A stretch of DNA of 64,000 bases from Tetranychus cinnabarinus (GCA_022266195.1 WHVY01000001.1:4464001-4528000), one strand, 5' to 3'; positions 1-12,410 are shown, counted from the first letter of the stretch. Translations and numbers: made by a program. The notes: generated from the letters alone by a model not told the origin.

Positions 1-426
1 CACACACACTGACAACAATGATGGCAAAAAAAGCAGAAACACAGAAAGAGGAAAAAAAATGATTTCTCTCTTTCCTACCTTTCTACCTCTTCATCATCAT
101 CAGATGATGATCCTTCAGCTCACTCCTCCTCCCACCATCTCACTCTCACTCCGACAGTATTTGTGCTACAAGAATAATCAATTGTTTACCTGCTTACCTG
201 GTGGCTTTATGTACATTTTTCATGCCCTTTTATTTTGAATGAGAAGAAGAAGGAGAAAAGGAAGGAGAGAGAATACGATAAGAAGAGAACTGAGAGAGAT
301 AGACAGAGAGTGGAAGAGAGAGAGAGAGAGAGTAATGAGTGTTATCTGTGTCTGTGTTAAATGAGTGACTCGCACTCACATTGCGAGAGCCTCACTCTCA
401 CATAGTGTTAATATACAATCGACAAG
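1..426 (+). other. 5' flank / presumed 5'UTR and promoter region of the upstream PKA first exon
   Basis: No coding sequence is seen here. The stretch contains short simple repeats: a CA run at the very start and a GA run at about 301-332. It leads directly into the ATG at 427. No TATA box or other core promoter element could be assigned with confidence, so transcription start sites are unknown. Confidence 0.35.
301..332. repeat. (GA)n microsatellite
   Basis: An imperfect AG/GA dinucleotide run about 100 bp upstream of the first PKA exon. GA-rich tracts near arthropod promoters can bind GAGA-type factors, but nothing here beyond the repeat itself supports that. Confidence 0.7.
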
Positions 427-852
427 ATGCCGTTTAAAGGTTTATTCCGATTGAGTAAAAAGAAAGACAAGAACAGTGATGGTAGGTTTAATGCTTTTTC
501 TTAATCATTTCTTAATAGTAGTTATTTAATTTTGTCATTTCTTTCAATTATTTTTGGATATTACTTGCGACTGTTATCCCCTCTCCGTAAAACATGGTTA
601 AACAACTTGATTACCAACATCAACATTACCAATTACAACAACTGCAACTTCAATCACATCGATACTCATATCTACCCCATTGTTTGGATTATTTATGTTG
701 TTTTTGTGATTCTAAATGAAAAGTCGTCCTTTCTGGTCCAGTCCGTAATTTACCTGAACAACCTTCAATGGATAATAATTTTGAGGATTCAACCAATTCA
801 CAGGCAACTGACCTAGTACCTTTACATGGAGCTACCGGGACAACGCAATATG
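427..852 (+). CDS. Pka-C1: Alternative N-terminal coding exons of the PKA catalytic subunit
   Basis: Two candidate exons: 427-481 (55 nt, ATG start, donor GT at 482) and 742-852 (111 nt, acceptor AG at 740-741, donor GTAAGT at 853). The first encodes a basic leader beginning MPFKGLFRLSKKKDKNSD; the second adds 37 mostly polar residues. Both exons end in phase 1. The shared PKA exon at 6050 starts with the two bases that complete a codon, so either exon can splice onto it without a frameshift. Exon 427-481 joined directly to 6050 gives a 354-residue kinase, close to the usual PKA length; including 742-852 gives 391. Neither leader has the Met-Gly myristoylation start of the canonical form, so these isoforms would probably localise differently. 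Vertebrate PRKACB and nematode kin-1 also vary their N-termini through alternative first exons. Alternatively, the pair could be the start of an unrelated gene, but no other downstream exon was found for it. Confidence 0.62.
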
Positions 853-1500
853 GTAAGTCACAGTACAACACACTCACACATCAACAACTAGTCAAGTTGC
901 ACTCACTTTTACCATCCATTTCAATCAACATTATCTTTGCCACACAACAATCAGACAATTAGTTTTGTCATTTTATACACACTTAAGGCAACCCAACAGT
1001 AATTAATGATGTAAGCTCTATTATTGCCACAGGTTAAAGGTGTTTATGAAAGAGAAGAGTGATTAATTCATTTTCGATTAATTTCTCTCATTAATCGATA
1101 TATTCCATCATTTTATGATCAATATTTTTCCACTGGTTTTGTCTCTTTTCCTTGAGATAAATGTTTAAAGTTTAATTTACAATGAAATACGCATGGATTT
1201 GATAGCTAATCAAATGAAAATTCAAATAAATCCAGACAATTGAACGTTGAAAAAGCCCCTTCAGATAGCGTTTCAAGTGATACTTTTTGTCAACATCAGA
1301 CTCACATGTAAATTTAGACGTTGAAACAATCATTGACGGTGTTATTGCTTTCAGATGATTATCAATTTATATCCGGTTTGCTTTCATAAATATTGGATCA
1401 ATAACAAATTATGTCGACTCAACATTTCCAGATTATCTAATCAATTTTATCAATTGTGTGTTAATTGTTGATTCTAGATAAACTTTAAGATCTGTCAATA

Positions 1501-1805
1501 CAGTAAAGGCTGAGATAATGGGACGCTGAGATAATGAGACAAAATTTATAAACGATCCCTAATCAAGGAGGAGTTTACTCAATGTGAATTTCATCAAATT
1601 TCATTTCGATTTCTTTAATTATCAACTAACTTAATTTGATTTTCTTTCGTAAAATATTAATCAAAAAACTCTAGAAATCAGGTTGAAAAAACAATTGCTG
1701 TTGGATTTGATCGATTAAGGAAGATTGAAATAATGAAAATACGCTGCCCGGTGAATAGTGTGAATAAGCTATTCCAAGAGAGTCTCATTATCTCAGCCTT
1801 TACTG
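1501..1805. mobile_element. MITE, Tc1/mariner-like (TA target-site duplication)
   Basis: The left end reads CAGTAAAGGCTGAGATAATG from 1501, and the right end is its reverse complement, finishing ...GCCTTTACTG at 1805. The inverted match extends for about 24 bp; the left end contains a second partial copy of the GCTGAGATAATG word. The element is bounded by TA at 1499-1500 and TA at 1806-1807, as for Tc1/mariner insertions. At 305 bp with no open reading frame, it would be a non-autonomous element moved by a transposase encoded elsewhere. Confidence 0.82.
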
Positions 1806-2757
1806 TATATAGAAACTGAAAAAGCAGTGAAAATTTTTTTTCATTATTCCCATCAAATAAACATTACCAAACATTACCAATCGTTACAATGAAAATAATC
1901 AATTTTATCGTATCAAATGAATTGCATTTTTCATGAATTATTGAATTTTCATTGAAAGGTAAAACAATTTAACTGAATAACTGTTTAATTCATAGCTATT
2001 AATAATAAAAACCTGTTTTAATTTTACCCTTTTAAACACCCAAAGCAAGATTATCTCAGTTTAGAGTTTTATCAGATTGATTAGTCTTTTCAAAATTCAT
2101 TAACTTGCTACTTGGTTACAATTAATCATAAACCATCAACGGTCTGATTAGTTAGCAATTTAAATGAGTTATTCCATTGTTTTAATAGACTGTAAACTCA
2201 ATTGAACTTCAGTGTTGATCTTCAATCTTTTCAACTGCTCTTGTCCATTTTTTGACTTTCATAACAATGAAGGAACCAATTTGGTTATCAATTTCATGGG
2301 TTCTAATTAAGGCTCATTTAAACACAGCTAATGTTGAGATTTATTCATCTGACTTTTAATGTAAAATCGATCCTAATTTCACTTGGACTCTTGATTATCA
2401 TCGGCTTTATTAGCTAATAAATTTGATCGAAATGTGTCATTAAATTTCTTTATCTTTATTGGTAAAATTACATGACTTTTGAAGGTTCTATTGTACCTGA
2501 ATACTGAATTAATCATGGTTAGCACTCGAATCTCCAATGAAAATGTAATAACTATTTAGACATTTTAATAATCAATTTTTCTTTTTCTTTATTCTGGTAA
2601 TTTATTTGCTTACATTCTCATTGTGTTTCTTGTCATTTCACACTTATTATTCAGCGCTTTTTTCATGATAATTATTGATAATAGTTATTATGTTTTGTGA
2701 ATATATTTCAGAATAAATGAGTTTTTTCACTTTTTTGGTTTGTTTGAATAGATTTTG

Positions 2758-2794
2758 AATTTGGCTCTCTATTTGTTATGAACGCCATCTATTG
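2758..2794 (+). repeat. Dispersed short repeat with GCCATCTATTG word, copy 1
   Basis: AATTTGGCTCT is followed after a short spacer by GAACGCCATCTATTG. The same two blocks in the same order occur at 5661-5717 in this intron. Related GCCATCTATTG words occur at 35640-35650 and 47289-47299. It could be a transposon fragment or a repeated protein-binding site. Confidence 0.45.
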
Positions 2795-5660
2795 AACTTG
2801 CAGTGGTTTTCATTAAACCGCTTGTTTTCATTGAACATGAGTTTGGTAAATGCTTTTTTTAGTAATTTAGCCTTAAAACTTTTAGTTTAATTATGTAATT
2901 AAATGAGAAACTGATTAGTATTCTTCTGGGTAATAAAGATTCAGAGAAAAGTGGAATAGTTATTGAGTTATTTTACCGATTTCTCGTCAACGTGTAACCT
3001 TGCCATTCACCGGCTTCAATATTTTCCTCTAATTTAATGTGATTTCATTTTATTGTGCGATTGTAACTTTATCTCTTTGGTGGTTAATTAACATTTTGGA
3101 AATAAACGCGGCTTAAAACTGGTTTATCGTTTATCATATTGGGTGCAAAACAGATTAACTAATTGTAACTGTGCCATTTTAACTGGCTTATTCAGTTACC
3201 CTAAGTTTCTATTTGCTAACCTATCAACATTACCACTTGCATTAAATCCAGCTAAACTTGAAAACCTTTGAAATTGTATCCAGTGTTAACAGTTAATCTT
3301 ATTAACTAAAGCTTTATTATTATATTGCAGTTTGTAACTTATCGACTTGTCAAAAGTACAAAATACAATCTTCATTGAAATTGCTACTCATATCTGACAC
3401 TGACCTTTGTTAACTTACCTGGATAAAATTGTATCTCTTAAGCTCCAAGTTCATCTCTAATCTTAATTGATAGGTGGACAATCAGCAATTTGATTTGTCT
3501 CTTTTATGATTTCAAGTTATCACCATTTTTTCAATGCTGAATCGTTTCCAACCAATGTCAATGATTAAGATTCCAAGCCAAGGAGAAACACACACTTTCT
3601 GCTTAATCATCAATTATTATATTTTATTGAAAAAACACAATTTTCCAGTCAGGTAGTGTTTAATGATTAGCTGGTTAATTGATAGATTTGATTTGCTTCA
3701 TCATTTGCCTAATTGGTAACCATTAACAATACAAAAGGCCGTTCATGGTTACGTTTACATGGAAAGCAAACTTGAAATGTTTTCCCGATTAATTCAATTT
3801 TCAAGATGTTTCAAGTCACAATTACTGTGAACCCACTTGAACCAGTGATCATCTTGAAACAATTACAATCCTTTTTGTTGAATACAATGTAAACTCATCA
3901 ATTACCAACATTAACAGCAATCAAAATCACAATTTATTGCAAGTAAACAAACCAACAAAAAGATATCAAACAATAGATTTGCTGCTTCTAAAAATGGAAA
4001 ACCCAATTTAATTTTAAAACAAATCCAATAATTGCTGATTCCAAATGTAATTTTAATGTTTCATTTGACATAAAAGCGACAATTAAAACGTTCAATCGGA
4101 GCAATTAAAGCAAATCAAAATGTTGAAGCAAATAATTGAAATGAAAAAAAATTAACTTTCCTCTTTAATCCTGCACAAGGTAAATTGAGTAGCTTCAAAG
4201 GTTTAATTAAAAATAACGATAAATCATGGCTTTATTAATGATTTTATCCTTAATTTAATTTTCCCATGTAAATAGCAATTTCTCAAACTGATAACCTGAA
4301 ATTGATTAATTAGCTTCACTAAACATTAATCTGTTTGTTATTTATATTTTCAATGCAATTACCTTTTTGATTGGTTTTTCATTTCAATTTTCAGTACAAC
4401 TCAACTTAATATCCATTTGCACTTGATTTCAAGTAAATAGAAATGGCAAGAGAATTAATATCATTAGAATAAAATAATTGAGAATAAAATGAATAATTTC
4501 TCATTGAATCGCGTAACACATGAAAACATATTTCAATAGTTGAAACCTTTTCTTCTCACTCTTTTCTGTCTCTTTGGTGTTACTAAAATTAGAATCAAGA
4601 ATCAAGTTTCATTTTACCCTGAAAAAAGAACACAAAAATCTATATTTACTCACAATGTCAGTTTCATCATGAATCTCTTTCTTTTCACCTTTACATCATC
4701 ATGTTTGATGAAGACGATGAAGAAAAGATAATTACTATTGATGCTTCAATCTAATTCCCTTGCTCAGGTTAATCCATTTTTGATTCCCTCACCGAACACA
4801 GATTAATGTCAATTAATGTAATTACAGAGAAGCTAACTTTTCCCATTCCTTAATCAGGTTAGATTACTTTGTAAGATCACATTTAAAACAATGTTAATTT
4901 AAATAACCAATTGTTGATTCAGCAATTCATATTTTGGTGTATTTTGAAAGCAAAACAATTTCCATTTACAAGTTGAATCAAGAAATGAAAGCATTCATTA
5001 AATTTATCATTTGATTCGCTGATTTTGACATTGAAATAACCTTAAAATTGGATTTAAAATTGAGATTTTATCAGAAAAAATGAATTTCTAGTCTTTATTT
5101 TCAACGGAAAACTGAAATGCAATTGGAAATGAAGCAAAAATTGTTTTCCAATTCTTGATTGTCTTTGTTTACCATTGATGGTTCATTGGTTAGATAACTT
5201 TATTAGTTCAATCATCAGATTGTTTGGTTAATTAATTGTTCAGTGTTTCTTTTTTTATTTGGGTTAACATCATTAGACTTTACTTTCATTTTATCTTGAT
5301 TATAAGTGGCACCATCTTTTGAAAATAATTGCTCCATCTGATGAGAATGTTGAGATTCTGTAGAGATTCTGTATCAATGATTACAATTTAAATATTCTGA
5401 TAATCAATGTTTTCCTTCCTCTTACATTGTATTATCATTTATTTGCTTTCATAATATTGTTGATTCAGTAAACTTAAACATCTTCAACTTATCCTTATCA
5501 ATTATCATTTCCGATTACCATTAGTTTCCTATTTTGAATGGAAAAATTTTGGTACAATTTTAGATTGTCTTTCATTTTCGTCTTTTTTTAATTGTTATGC
5601 TTTTTTGCCATGTTTCTCTGTTGATTTAAACAGTTTTTTGGCTTGTTGAATTGTAATTTA

Positions 5661-5717
5661 AATTTGGCTCTTCTTTTATTACATTTAAAGAGTATGTGTG
5701 TTGAACGCCATCTATTA
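5661..5717 (+). repeat. Dispersed short repeat with GCCATCTATT word, copy 2
   Basis: This is the second copy of the AATTTGGCTCT ... GAACGCCATCTATT arrangement, with a longer spacer than copy 1. It lies about 170 bp upstream of the canonical PKA start codon, where a promoter-proximal site is possible. Confidence 0.45.
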
Positions 5718-5888
5718 GATGTTATTATCTTTGGAAAGGGGATCTTTTGAGATTTTATTGTACTGAGTCTGAGCTAAATGTATCTCCAAGTCTGAAAACC
5801 AAAACAGAAGAAGACGAAGAGTAAATCTGACAAACAGTTAACCTTTAAATTTTGTTTTTTATTTTAATTGAGTAATTTAAATCGAAGG

Positions 5889-8028
5889 ATGGGCAATACT
5901 CCTAAGGGTAAAAGTGATCCTGCAGAGGAAGGTAAACAAGCTACTATGAGAACTAGTCATCATTGATGGTGATGCTGCTTTTCTTGACAACAAACAACAT
6001 CCATCGTAACCTTGTCTTTTTTTTTCCTCTCTCTTCTTCCTCTTAACAGTCCGGTTATACCTGGAACAAGCAAGAGCGGACTTCGACCGTAAATGGAATA
6101 ACCCTTCAAGAAACACTGCCTCCTTAGACGACTATGATAGAATTAAGACTTTAGGGACTGGCTCCTTTGGACGTGTGATGCTTGTCCAGCAGAAGCAAAA
6201 CAAAGAATACTATGCCATGAAAATATTAGACAAGCAAAAAGTGTGTATTCATTACTTCGCTTAATCAAAATCCTATTTTTTTATATTTTGCTTTCTTCTC
6301 TCTTTCTTACTCTTTCTCTTGTCATCTTTTTCTCCTTTTAATCCATTCTTTCTCTTTTTTTCATTCATCTTTCTTTCATGTGTTCTCCCTCTCTCTGTTT
6401 CTTTCTCCCTTCTGCTCCGCGGCACCGCCTCATTGGATCTGTGAATCATCTGGAATCTATCTTCAATGAACAAACAAAACACCATAAAAAACATCTCAAC
6501 AACACTCTCATCACCATCAATATCATCACTATCATCTTCTTTATCAACATCTTCTATGAAACCACAACATCAACTGTTTCAAATGATCGCCTGTTTTCAC
6601 TTTATTCACTTTCACTTGACACATTCAATGCAACATCATCATCACCTTCCTATAAAATAACGAATCAAATTTGTGGAAAACATTTGTTCATGCATTCGTT
6701 TGAAAATTTTTCTCAAATCACATTCACGCTCATTATCTTAATCGTTATTGCTGCAATCTCTATTCTTGGATTCCTTTTCTTGGGCCTTTCTATTTATACA
6801 ACTTTCATATTTACTACTGTCATGTAAACTTTTATACATTCATACATTTTATGTATGGATTCACCTCTTATGTTCGTTCCTGTTTTAATGCATTCGACGA
6901 CTTTCTTTTCACTCTTTTAATGGATTTATTTACCTCGGCTTTTTTGTGGTTCCAATAACAGGTAGTCAAATTGAAGCAAGTCGAACACACCCTCAATGAA
7001 AAAAGAATTTTACAAGCAGTTGATTTCCCGTTTTTGGTGAAATTAGAAGCACATTTTAAAGATAATTCGTATTTATATATGGTCCTGGAATATGTTCCTG
7101 GTGGTGAGATGTTCTCCCATCTTCGTAAAAGTGGGAGATTTAGTGAACAAGCGGCTCGTTTTTATGCGGCCCAAATTGTTTTAGCTTTTGAATATTTGCA
7201 TTCATTAGACCTGATTTACAGAGATTTGAAGCCAGAAAATTTACTTATCGACCAAATGGGCTATATAAAAGTTACTGATTTTGGTTTTGCAAAAAAAGTC
7301 AAGGGCCGTACATGGACCCTTTGTGGAACCCCTGAATACCTTGCACCCGAAATAATTTTGAGCAAGGGTTACAATAAAGCAGTCGATTGGTGGGCCCTTG
7401 GTGTTCTTATATACGAAATGGCTGCCGGTTACCCACCATTTTTTGCCGACCAACCTATTCAAATTTATGAGAAAATAGTCTCTGGGAAAGTACGCTTTCC
7501 ATCACACTTCAGTTCCGAATTGAAAGAACTGCTTCGTAATTTACTTCAGGTAGACTTAACCAAAAGATATGGTAACTTGAAGAACGGTGTTAACGACATT
7601 AAGAATCACCGATGGTTTGCATCAACAGATTGGATTGCTGTTTATCAGAAAAAGGTATGTTGATGAAACATATTTCATTTTACAATCCTTCACACATTTT
7701 TATTAGCATATCTAGTCATGAAATATTGACTTATTTAGCAATCTCTGTTTTTATAGACGCACATCGTTAGCAAAACTTTTTCTCTTATTTGCTTTTGATC
7801 AAATTCATCTATTATGCCGTTATCGTGATTACTTTTTTTCACTTTCATTGATTAATTTTATTTCTCTATTCCTTTCTATGTTTCAAACTATTCAATCTAA
7901 AGGTTGAAGCACCCTTTTTGCCAAAATGCAAAGGAGCTGGAGATACAAGTAATTTTGATGATTATGAAGAGGAAACCCTTCGCATATCCAGTACAGAAAA
8001 ATGTGCAAAAGAATTTGCGGACTTTTGA
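5889..8028 (+). CDS. Pka-C1: cAMP-dependent protein kinase catalytic subunit (PKA-C)
   Basis: Ser/Thr kinase that phosphorylates targets when cAMP releases it from regulatory subunits, in cytosol and nucleus. Exons: 5889-5931, 6050-6240, 6962-7654, 7903-8028; all junctions are GT-AG and in phase, giving 350 residues, the normal family length. The N-terminus MGNTPKGK is a myristoylation-type start. Visible kinase landmarks are the glycine loop GTGSFG (about 50-55), catalytic Lys72 in AMKILDK, the helix-C Glu in LNEKRIL, YRDLKPEN, DFG, and the activation-loop threonine in RTWTLCGTPEYLAPE. The C-terminal tail ends CAKEFADF, matching the PKA hydrophobic motif. Identity to animal PKA is very high across the core, with no missing catalytic residue. 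Exon 6050 can also receive the alternative leaders at 427-852. AATAAA signals lie at 8274 and 8560. Confidence 0.97.
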
Positions 8029-8273
8029 AAAGACCAAAATCATCAAACAAAATCACTCCATTATTAACACCATTGAACCAAACGAATCATCAATATTGAT
8101 TGTAAAAAGCAAACCAAATCAGAACTCCAACTGACAAGCATTCACATTCATGGATGATGAATATAAGTTATTACGTGATTAGATACGCAAAACTAATTGG
8201 ACAAAAAATTGTTGTAATGTTTTAAATTAACGGTGACAAGGAATTGTGCATTAAAAGTGTAGAGTGTCAAAGA

Positions 8274-8279
8274 AATAAA
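8274..8279 (+). terminator. Polyadenylation signal of PKA (first candidate)
   Basis: AATAAA about 245 bp downstream of the PKA stop codon. A second AATAAA at 8560-8565 offers an alternative, longer 3'UTR. Confidence 0.5.
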
Positions 8280-8559
8280 AAGGATAAGGAAAAGGTTCAT
8301 TTGGTACATGGAAAACAGAATTAAGAGGATGTTACGATGATTTATGTTATTGTACGTTATTAGTTCAAAATGTACTTTGGTAGACCTGTGAAAATTGTTG
8401 GATAACGTTCTGTCTGGATGAGAAATTGAAAAAAAAGAAGAAAAAGAGAGCATTATTGTGACCCTGTAAGCCTCTTGAAATGGTTTATCAAGAGAGATTA
8501 TACAGCATCCTAAGATGTCTTGTGGATTATTATGGATAAAATTTTAAAAAGAAAAATCA

Positions 8560-8565
8560 AATAAA
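8560..8565 (+). terminator. Polyadenylation signal of PKA (second candidate)
   Basis: AATAAA about 530 bp after the PKA stop codon, in AT-rich sequence with no other gene nearby on the plus strand. Confidence 0.4.
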
Positions 8566-8872
8566 TGTAAATTATATGGATCACAGACCATTTAACAAGT
8601 TACGCGTTCAGTTTTTTGATCATCATAAAACAAAAAAAATCATAATCGTCATCATCATCATCTTCACCACAATCATCAACCTCATCGTCATCAAAAAACC
8701 TTCACCTACAAGCCCTTTCTCTTTACCTGGGTAAATCAATTTAAAGGGGAAACACAGAAACCTCAAATTGCTGGCTATTTCCTAGATTAACCTAGTTAAT
8801 TATCGTTGTCAACAAACCTTTATCGGTTTCTTTCTCCTACGATGTACTCATAGAAGATAAACACGAACATTG

Positions 8873-8907
8873 ACACACACATAACACACACAACACACAC
8901 ACACACA
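8873..8907. repeat. (CA)n microsatellite
   Basis: An interrupted CA dinucleotide array, useful mainly as a potential polymorphic marker. Confidence 0.75.
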
Positions 8908-10680
8908 TGAAACACAGACTACATTGTTTGATTTGTAAAGTGGTTAACTACCAAATGATTTGTTTCAGCGGTAACCCTGATTCGTGACTACAAACAATCA
9001 AATTTAAGGGAGCCAAAGATTTGTTTTATCAACTAAAATATTCAAGTTGATTTCTTGCAGCTATTGATAAACAATCACTTTATTGATTGAACACTAAGTT
9101 GATTGTATTAGGAAAACCCAACTAGTTTTGATGATAGTCAAATCATTACAACTGTGTATGGTGTGTGTGTGTTCATGTTTGTCTTGCGTTTTTGTGTTGA
9201 TCTATTTTGGACATCAGTTTGGTCGATCATTATCATTGGTTAACCATAATCAAATAATTTAATTTGATCAATTAATTGTTAGACAAAACTGTCCATGTAA
9301 ATTATATTTAATCAACAATATAAATTAACCCCCTAATATAAAAAAGCCAAGGATTTTGATAGACCTGTTTAATTGCAATCAAACAACAACCAAAAAAACC
9401 TTAAACGTTATAAAAAGAAACAAAAATGTTGTTTATTCACATTAAATCAAACCAATCTTTAGTTACCGTTTTTAAACTAATCATTTATTCAGTTTCCAAT
9501 AACTAATTACAATTAATCTTACAGAAAAAAAGTGTCTTTCTCTTACTCCAAAACCTGGATAGTGATTATAATGATGATGATGATAAAATGATTATTCAAT
9601 CGTCTCTGAGATCAAATGTAATCCATTGTAATAAGTTGCGATTAACTGATTACTTGAGCAACTGTAAATTACATTTCAAATTAACCGGTAAATCAACCCA
9701 ATATGAAGAGATGCAAATGAGAAGAGAAAAATGAAAATAGCAAAAATCTCATCAAGACTTGGTAACAAGTTGATTAACCTTATGTAGACTTAATTTTTTG
9801 CATTCAACTTCAATGGGAAAGTTGCCAGCAAAAATTAGGATCCATTTCAAATTGAAATAATCTGCTTTTAAAATCAAGTTGAATGTGAATCAAAATTTGG
9901 CTAATCAACATTAACAATCATCATGAAGCAAAAAACTGGTTAAATTGGCAAACAAGACAAATTAAATTTCCGGTAAATCCAATGTAACCTTGTTTTATAT
10001 TTGTTTTACATTCTCATCAAAAGGTGTATTTACATACGAAATATATATAAATATATAAATATAACCGATAACAATTTATCTTTACATGTTTATTTATGCC
10101 TTACTGATTATTACAATGGAAATAATAATGATAATATTATAATGATAATGTAATGATGATAATGTAATGGTAATACATTGGATAAGTTTCTGTTATCATC
10201 AGTAAAAGATCCTTGGAATCCATTTTAATGTCAACTTTACAATCAATTGTTAAGAAAATGGTTCTTCTCTCTTTTTTATTCCAACATCAATTAATTGTCT
10301 TGTTAACACAATAACACAGTAATTTGTCACCTCGTTAAAAGCGACTCATTTTGAAACAATAAGATGATTGTAATCAAGGCAAAGAGCTATTTTATCATGA
10401 TTACCCTGAGGAGTTGCTGGTGTAAGTAAATGATTAGACGCAAATTTTATAGTCATTTTTTATCAACTTTCACCCAATCACCTTATTTTCCCTGTTAATT
10501 GTCCCCTTAATTTCCTTGAAATCTTTCATTTCACCCATCTTATACCATTATGAGTTTCACCCTCAGCTTAACCATTTATCTTCATCATTGATGTTCATTT
10601 TTCAAATCTCAACCTTTTACTCAAATTCAATCTGTTTTTCACTTTAAATTTTCCTTCCACTCATTTTTAGCACCAAAAAG

Positions 10681-10926
10681 ATGCCTTCGAATCCATTGCA
10701 GTTTTTCATTTTTCTTGCTTTCAAATTACTGTGTTTTTCGGTATTGATACTTGAATGTCAAAGTAGATTGAAATGTACCAAAAAATTGATGAAACAGCTT
10801 AATCGAACTCTTTCCAGACTTCGACACTATCGCAATCAAAAGCTCTTAAATCATAAAGTGTGTCTTGAAAGTGGCATGTGGAAGATTCTGTCTTCATTAG
10901 TACTGTCGAATGATCACGAGAAATAA
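10681..10926 (+). CDS. Uncertain open frame with signal-peptide-like N-terminus
   Basis: 81 codons from an ATG. Residues 7-24 form a strongly hydrophobic run and are followed by Glu-Cys-Gln-Ser, resembling a signal peptide and cleavage region. The rest is basic, with two more cysteines and no recognisable domain. It may be a short secreted peptide, or a signal-peptide exon of a longer plus-strand gene (possible GT donors exist inside the frame). It may also be chance, since AT-rich DNA readily yields hydrophobic frames. No neighbour supports it. Confidence 0.2.
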   Translation: MPSNPLQFFIFLAFKLLCFSVLILECQSRLKCTKKLMKQLNRTLSRLRHYRNQKLLNHKVCLESGMWKILSSLVLSNDHEK

Positions 10927-12410
10927 ACCAAGATCGAATGCAGCTCTTGAATAACCGGGTTAAAGAGTATAATTCACAGGATTGGGTTGGAGTCATACTT
11001 TTGTCTTCTTTTTAAATTGCTGAGCTAATCTAAAAATAAGTTTATTAATAGATCGTGAGTTTATAGAACTGGCTTAAGTTTACAATCGGATGAATAATTC
11101 GAGAAACGACAGGTTAATGCCATAAACGGCCAATGCCTTTCAATACTTGTATTCAGTTATTATTGCAAAATTAGGTTTCATATGATCCTTCGAACGCACC
11201 AAAGAGATATCAATAATAGCTTGCAGATAAATGTAGTTGACTTTCAAGGAGACATAATTTTTGAGAAGCAAGTAAAAAGATTGAACCAGCTCGGTGAGAT
11301 CTCTCGATTGGTATTATATCATGTTGGTTGCTAATCTCCCTTTAAGTACAGAGCTTCCATTTGAAAGATAACTCATTGAAAATATTTACATTTCAAAGTT
11401 ACTTTCGGACTTGACTGACAAATTATTTCAACAAAGCTATTGCAATAGATTTCAGACGGAGCTTCAAGTAGTCTTGTAACATCTTTTCCCGTTAGCTTTT
11501 GAAATGATGATCCAAAGAAAGTGATCTTGGTTAAAAGATGAATGACATTTGAAGTCACAATTGAAAGATTCAAATGCCAATTTGATTGAAACGAGTTTGG
11601 GAACAAATCAAGATATTATCATAATATAGTTGCAGCACCAAGACTTGCGGACAAAATCATCCTTCAAAGTTTATCTGGTCCATCGACGATTTGAGAAAGC
11701 TCAACGCGACATTCAAAATGAATATTTTCGCACTTTTATCACGTTGAAGCTCAATTCCATTATTGAAAATCCATATTTAGTTTTCTAGTAAATGGGTTGA
11801 AATATTATGAAAAAATGAAAAAAGAGAAAAGTTGATTGAAGTAGAAATGATTTTTTAATTCCTTAAATAAGGTTAACTGGGAATGAGATAACATGATTAA
11901 CAGGAATTACGATGCGGTAAATGTGAAGAAGAGGGAAAAATAAGGAAAGGTAACTCATAATGTCCATAATAATTAACTAAATTGTTCATTAATTTATTCT
12001 TTACAAATGTGTTAAAATCAATTTTATAAATTATCGCAAGGTTGTGATTGATTCCACCATTTGGAGTAACTTTCCATCTGTTAATCATTTCACCAAATGG
12101 AAATGAAAAAAAAACAAATTGAGAATCCATTTTCCATTCAACTTTGTCGATTTCGAGTTGTCAGTTTCAACTGAATATCAACCATTAAATAATGACATCA
12201 GTGAAGAAACAATCAATAGCCTAGCGAATCTAGAAAAAGCCTTTAATCTTTCAACCAATTTCAGCACTTAACAATCAGATTAAATGTCAATTGTGTCTTG
12301 AAAAACACACATTTTTACTTTCACATTTTCCATTCGTAATTTTCATCAGTTTTTTGTCTTTTCACCTCCAAGGATAGTGATACATAGAAAAGGGTTTATC
12401 GTTTGTCTCT

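Larger units (their letters stand above)
853..5888 (+). other. Long intron between alternative and canonical PKA first exons
   Basis: About 5 kb of AT-rich sequence with no convincing coding exon on either strand. It holds a 305-bp TA-flanked MITE (1501-1805) and two copies of a short repeat ending in a GCCATCTATT word (2758-2794 and 5661-5717). An 11-bp tandem duplication lies at 5352-5373. The end of the stretch should include the promoter and 5'UTR of the canonical PKA transcript. Confidence 0.5.
8566..12410. other. Intergenic region between PKA and the 3' end of the Beat-like gene
   Basis: AT-rich. It holds CAT/ATC-rich simple sequence (about 8640-8700), a CA microsatellite (8873-8907), AT-rich runs near 10040-10170 and an uncertain signal-peptide-like open frame at 10681-10926. 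The 3' end of the minus-strand gene should lie near 12000, where TTTATT at 11993-11998 reads as AATAAA on the minus strand. Confidence 0.5.

Noticed and set aside
6378..6827. Plus-strand open frame of 149 codons inside a PKA intron
   Set aside because: Falls wholly between well-supported PKA exons, reads from T/C-rich and CAT-repeat sequence, and has no recognisable domain.
11373..11606. Minus-strand open frame of 77 codons with fairly even composition
   Set aside because: Could be a decayed gene fragment, but there is no recognisable family, no flanking splice site that makes sense and no extension in other frames.
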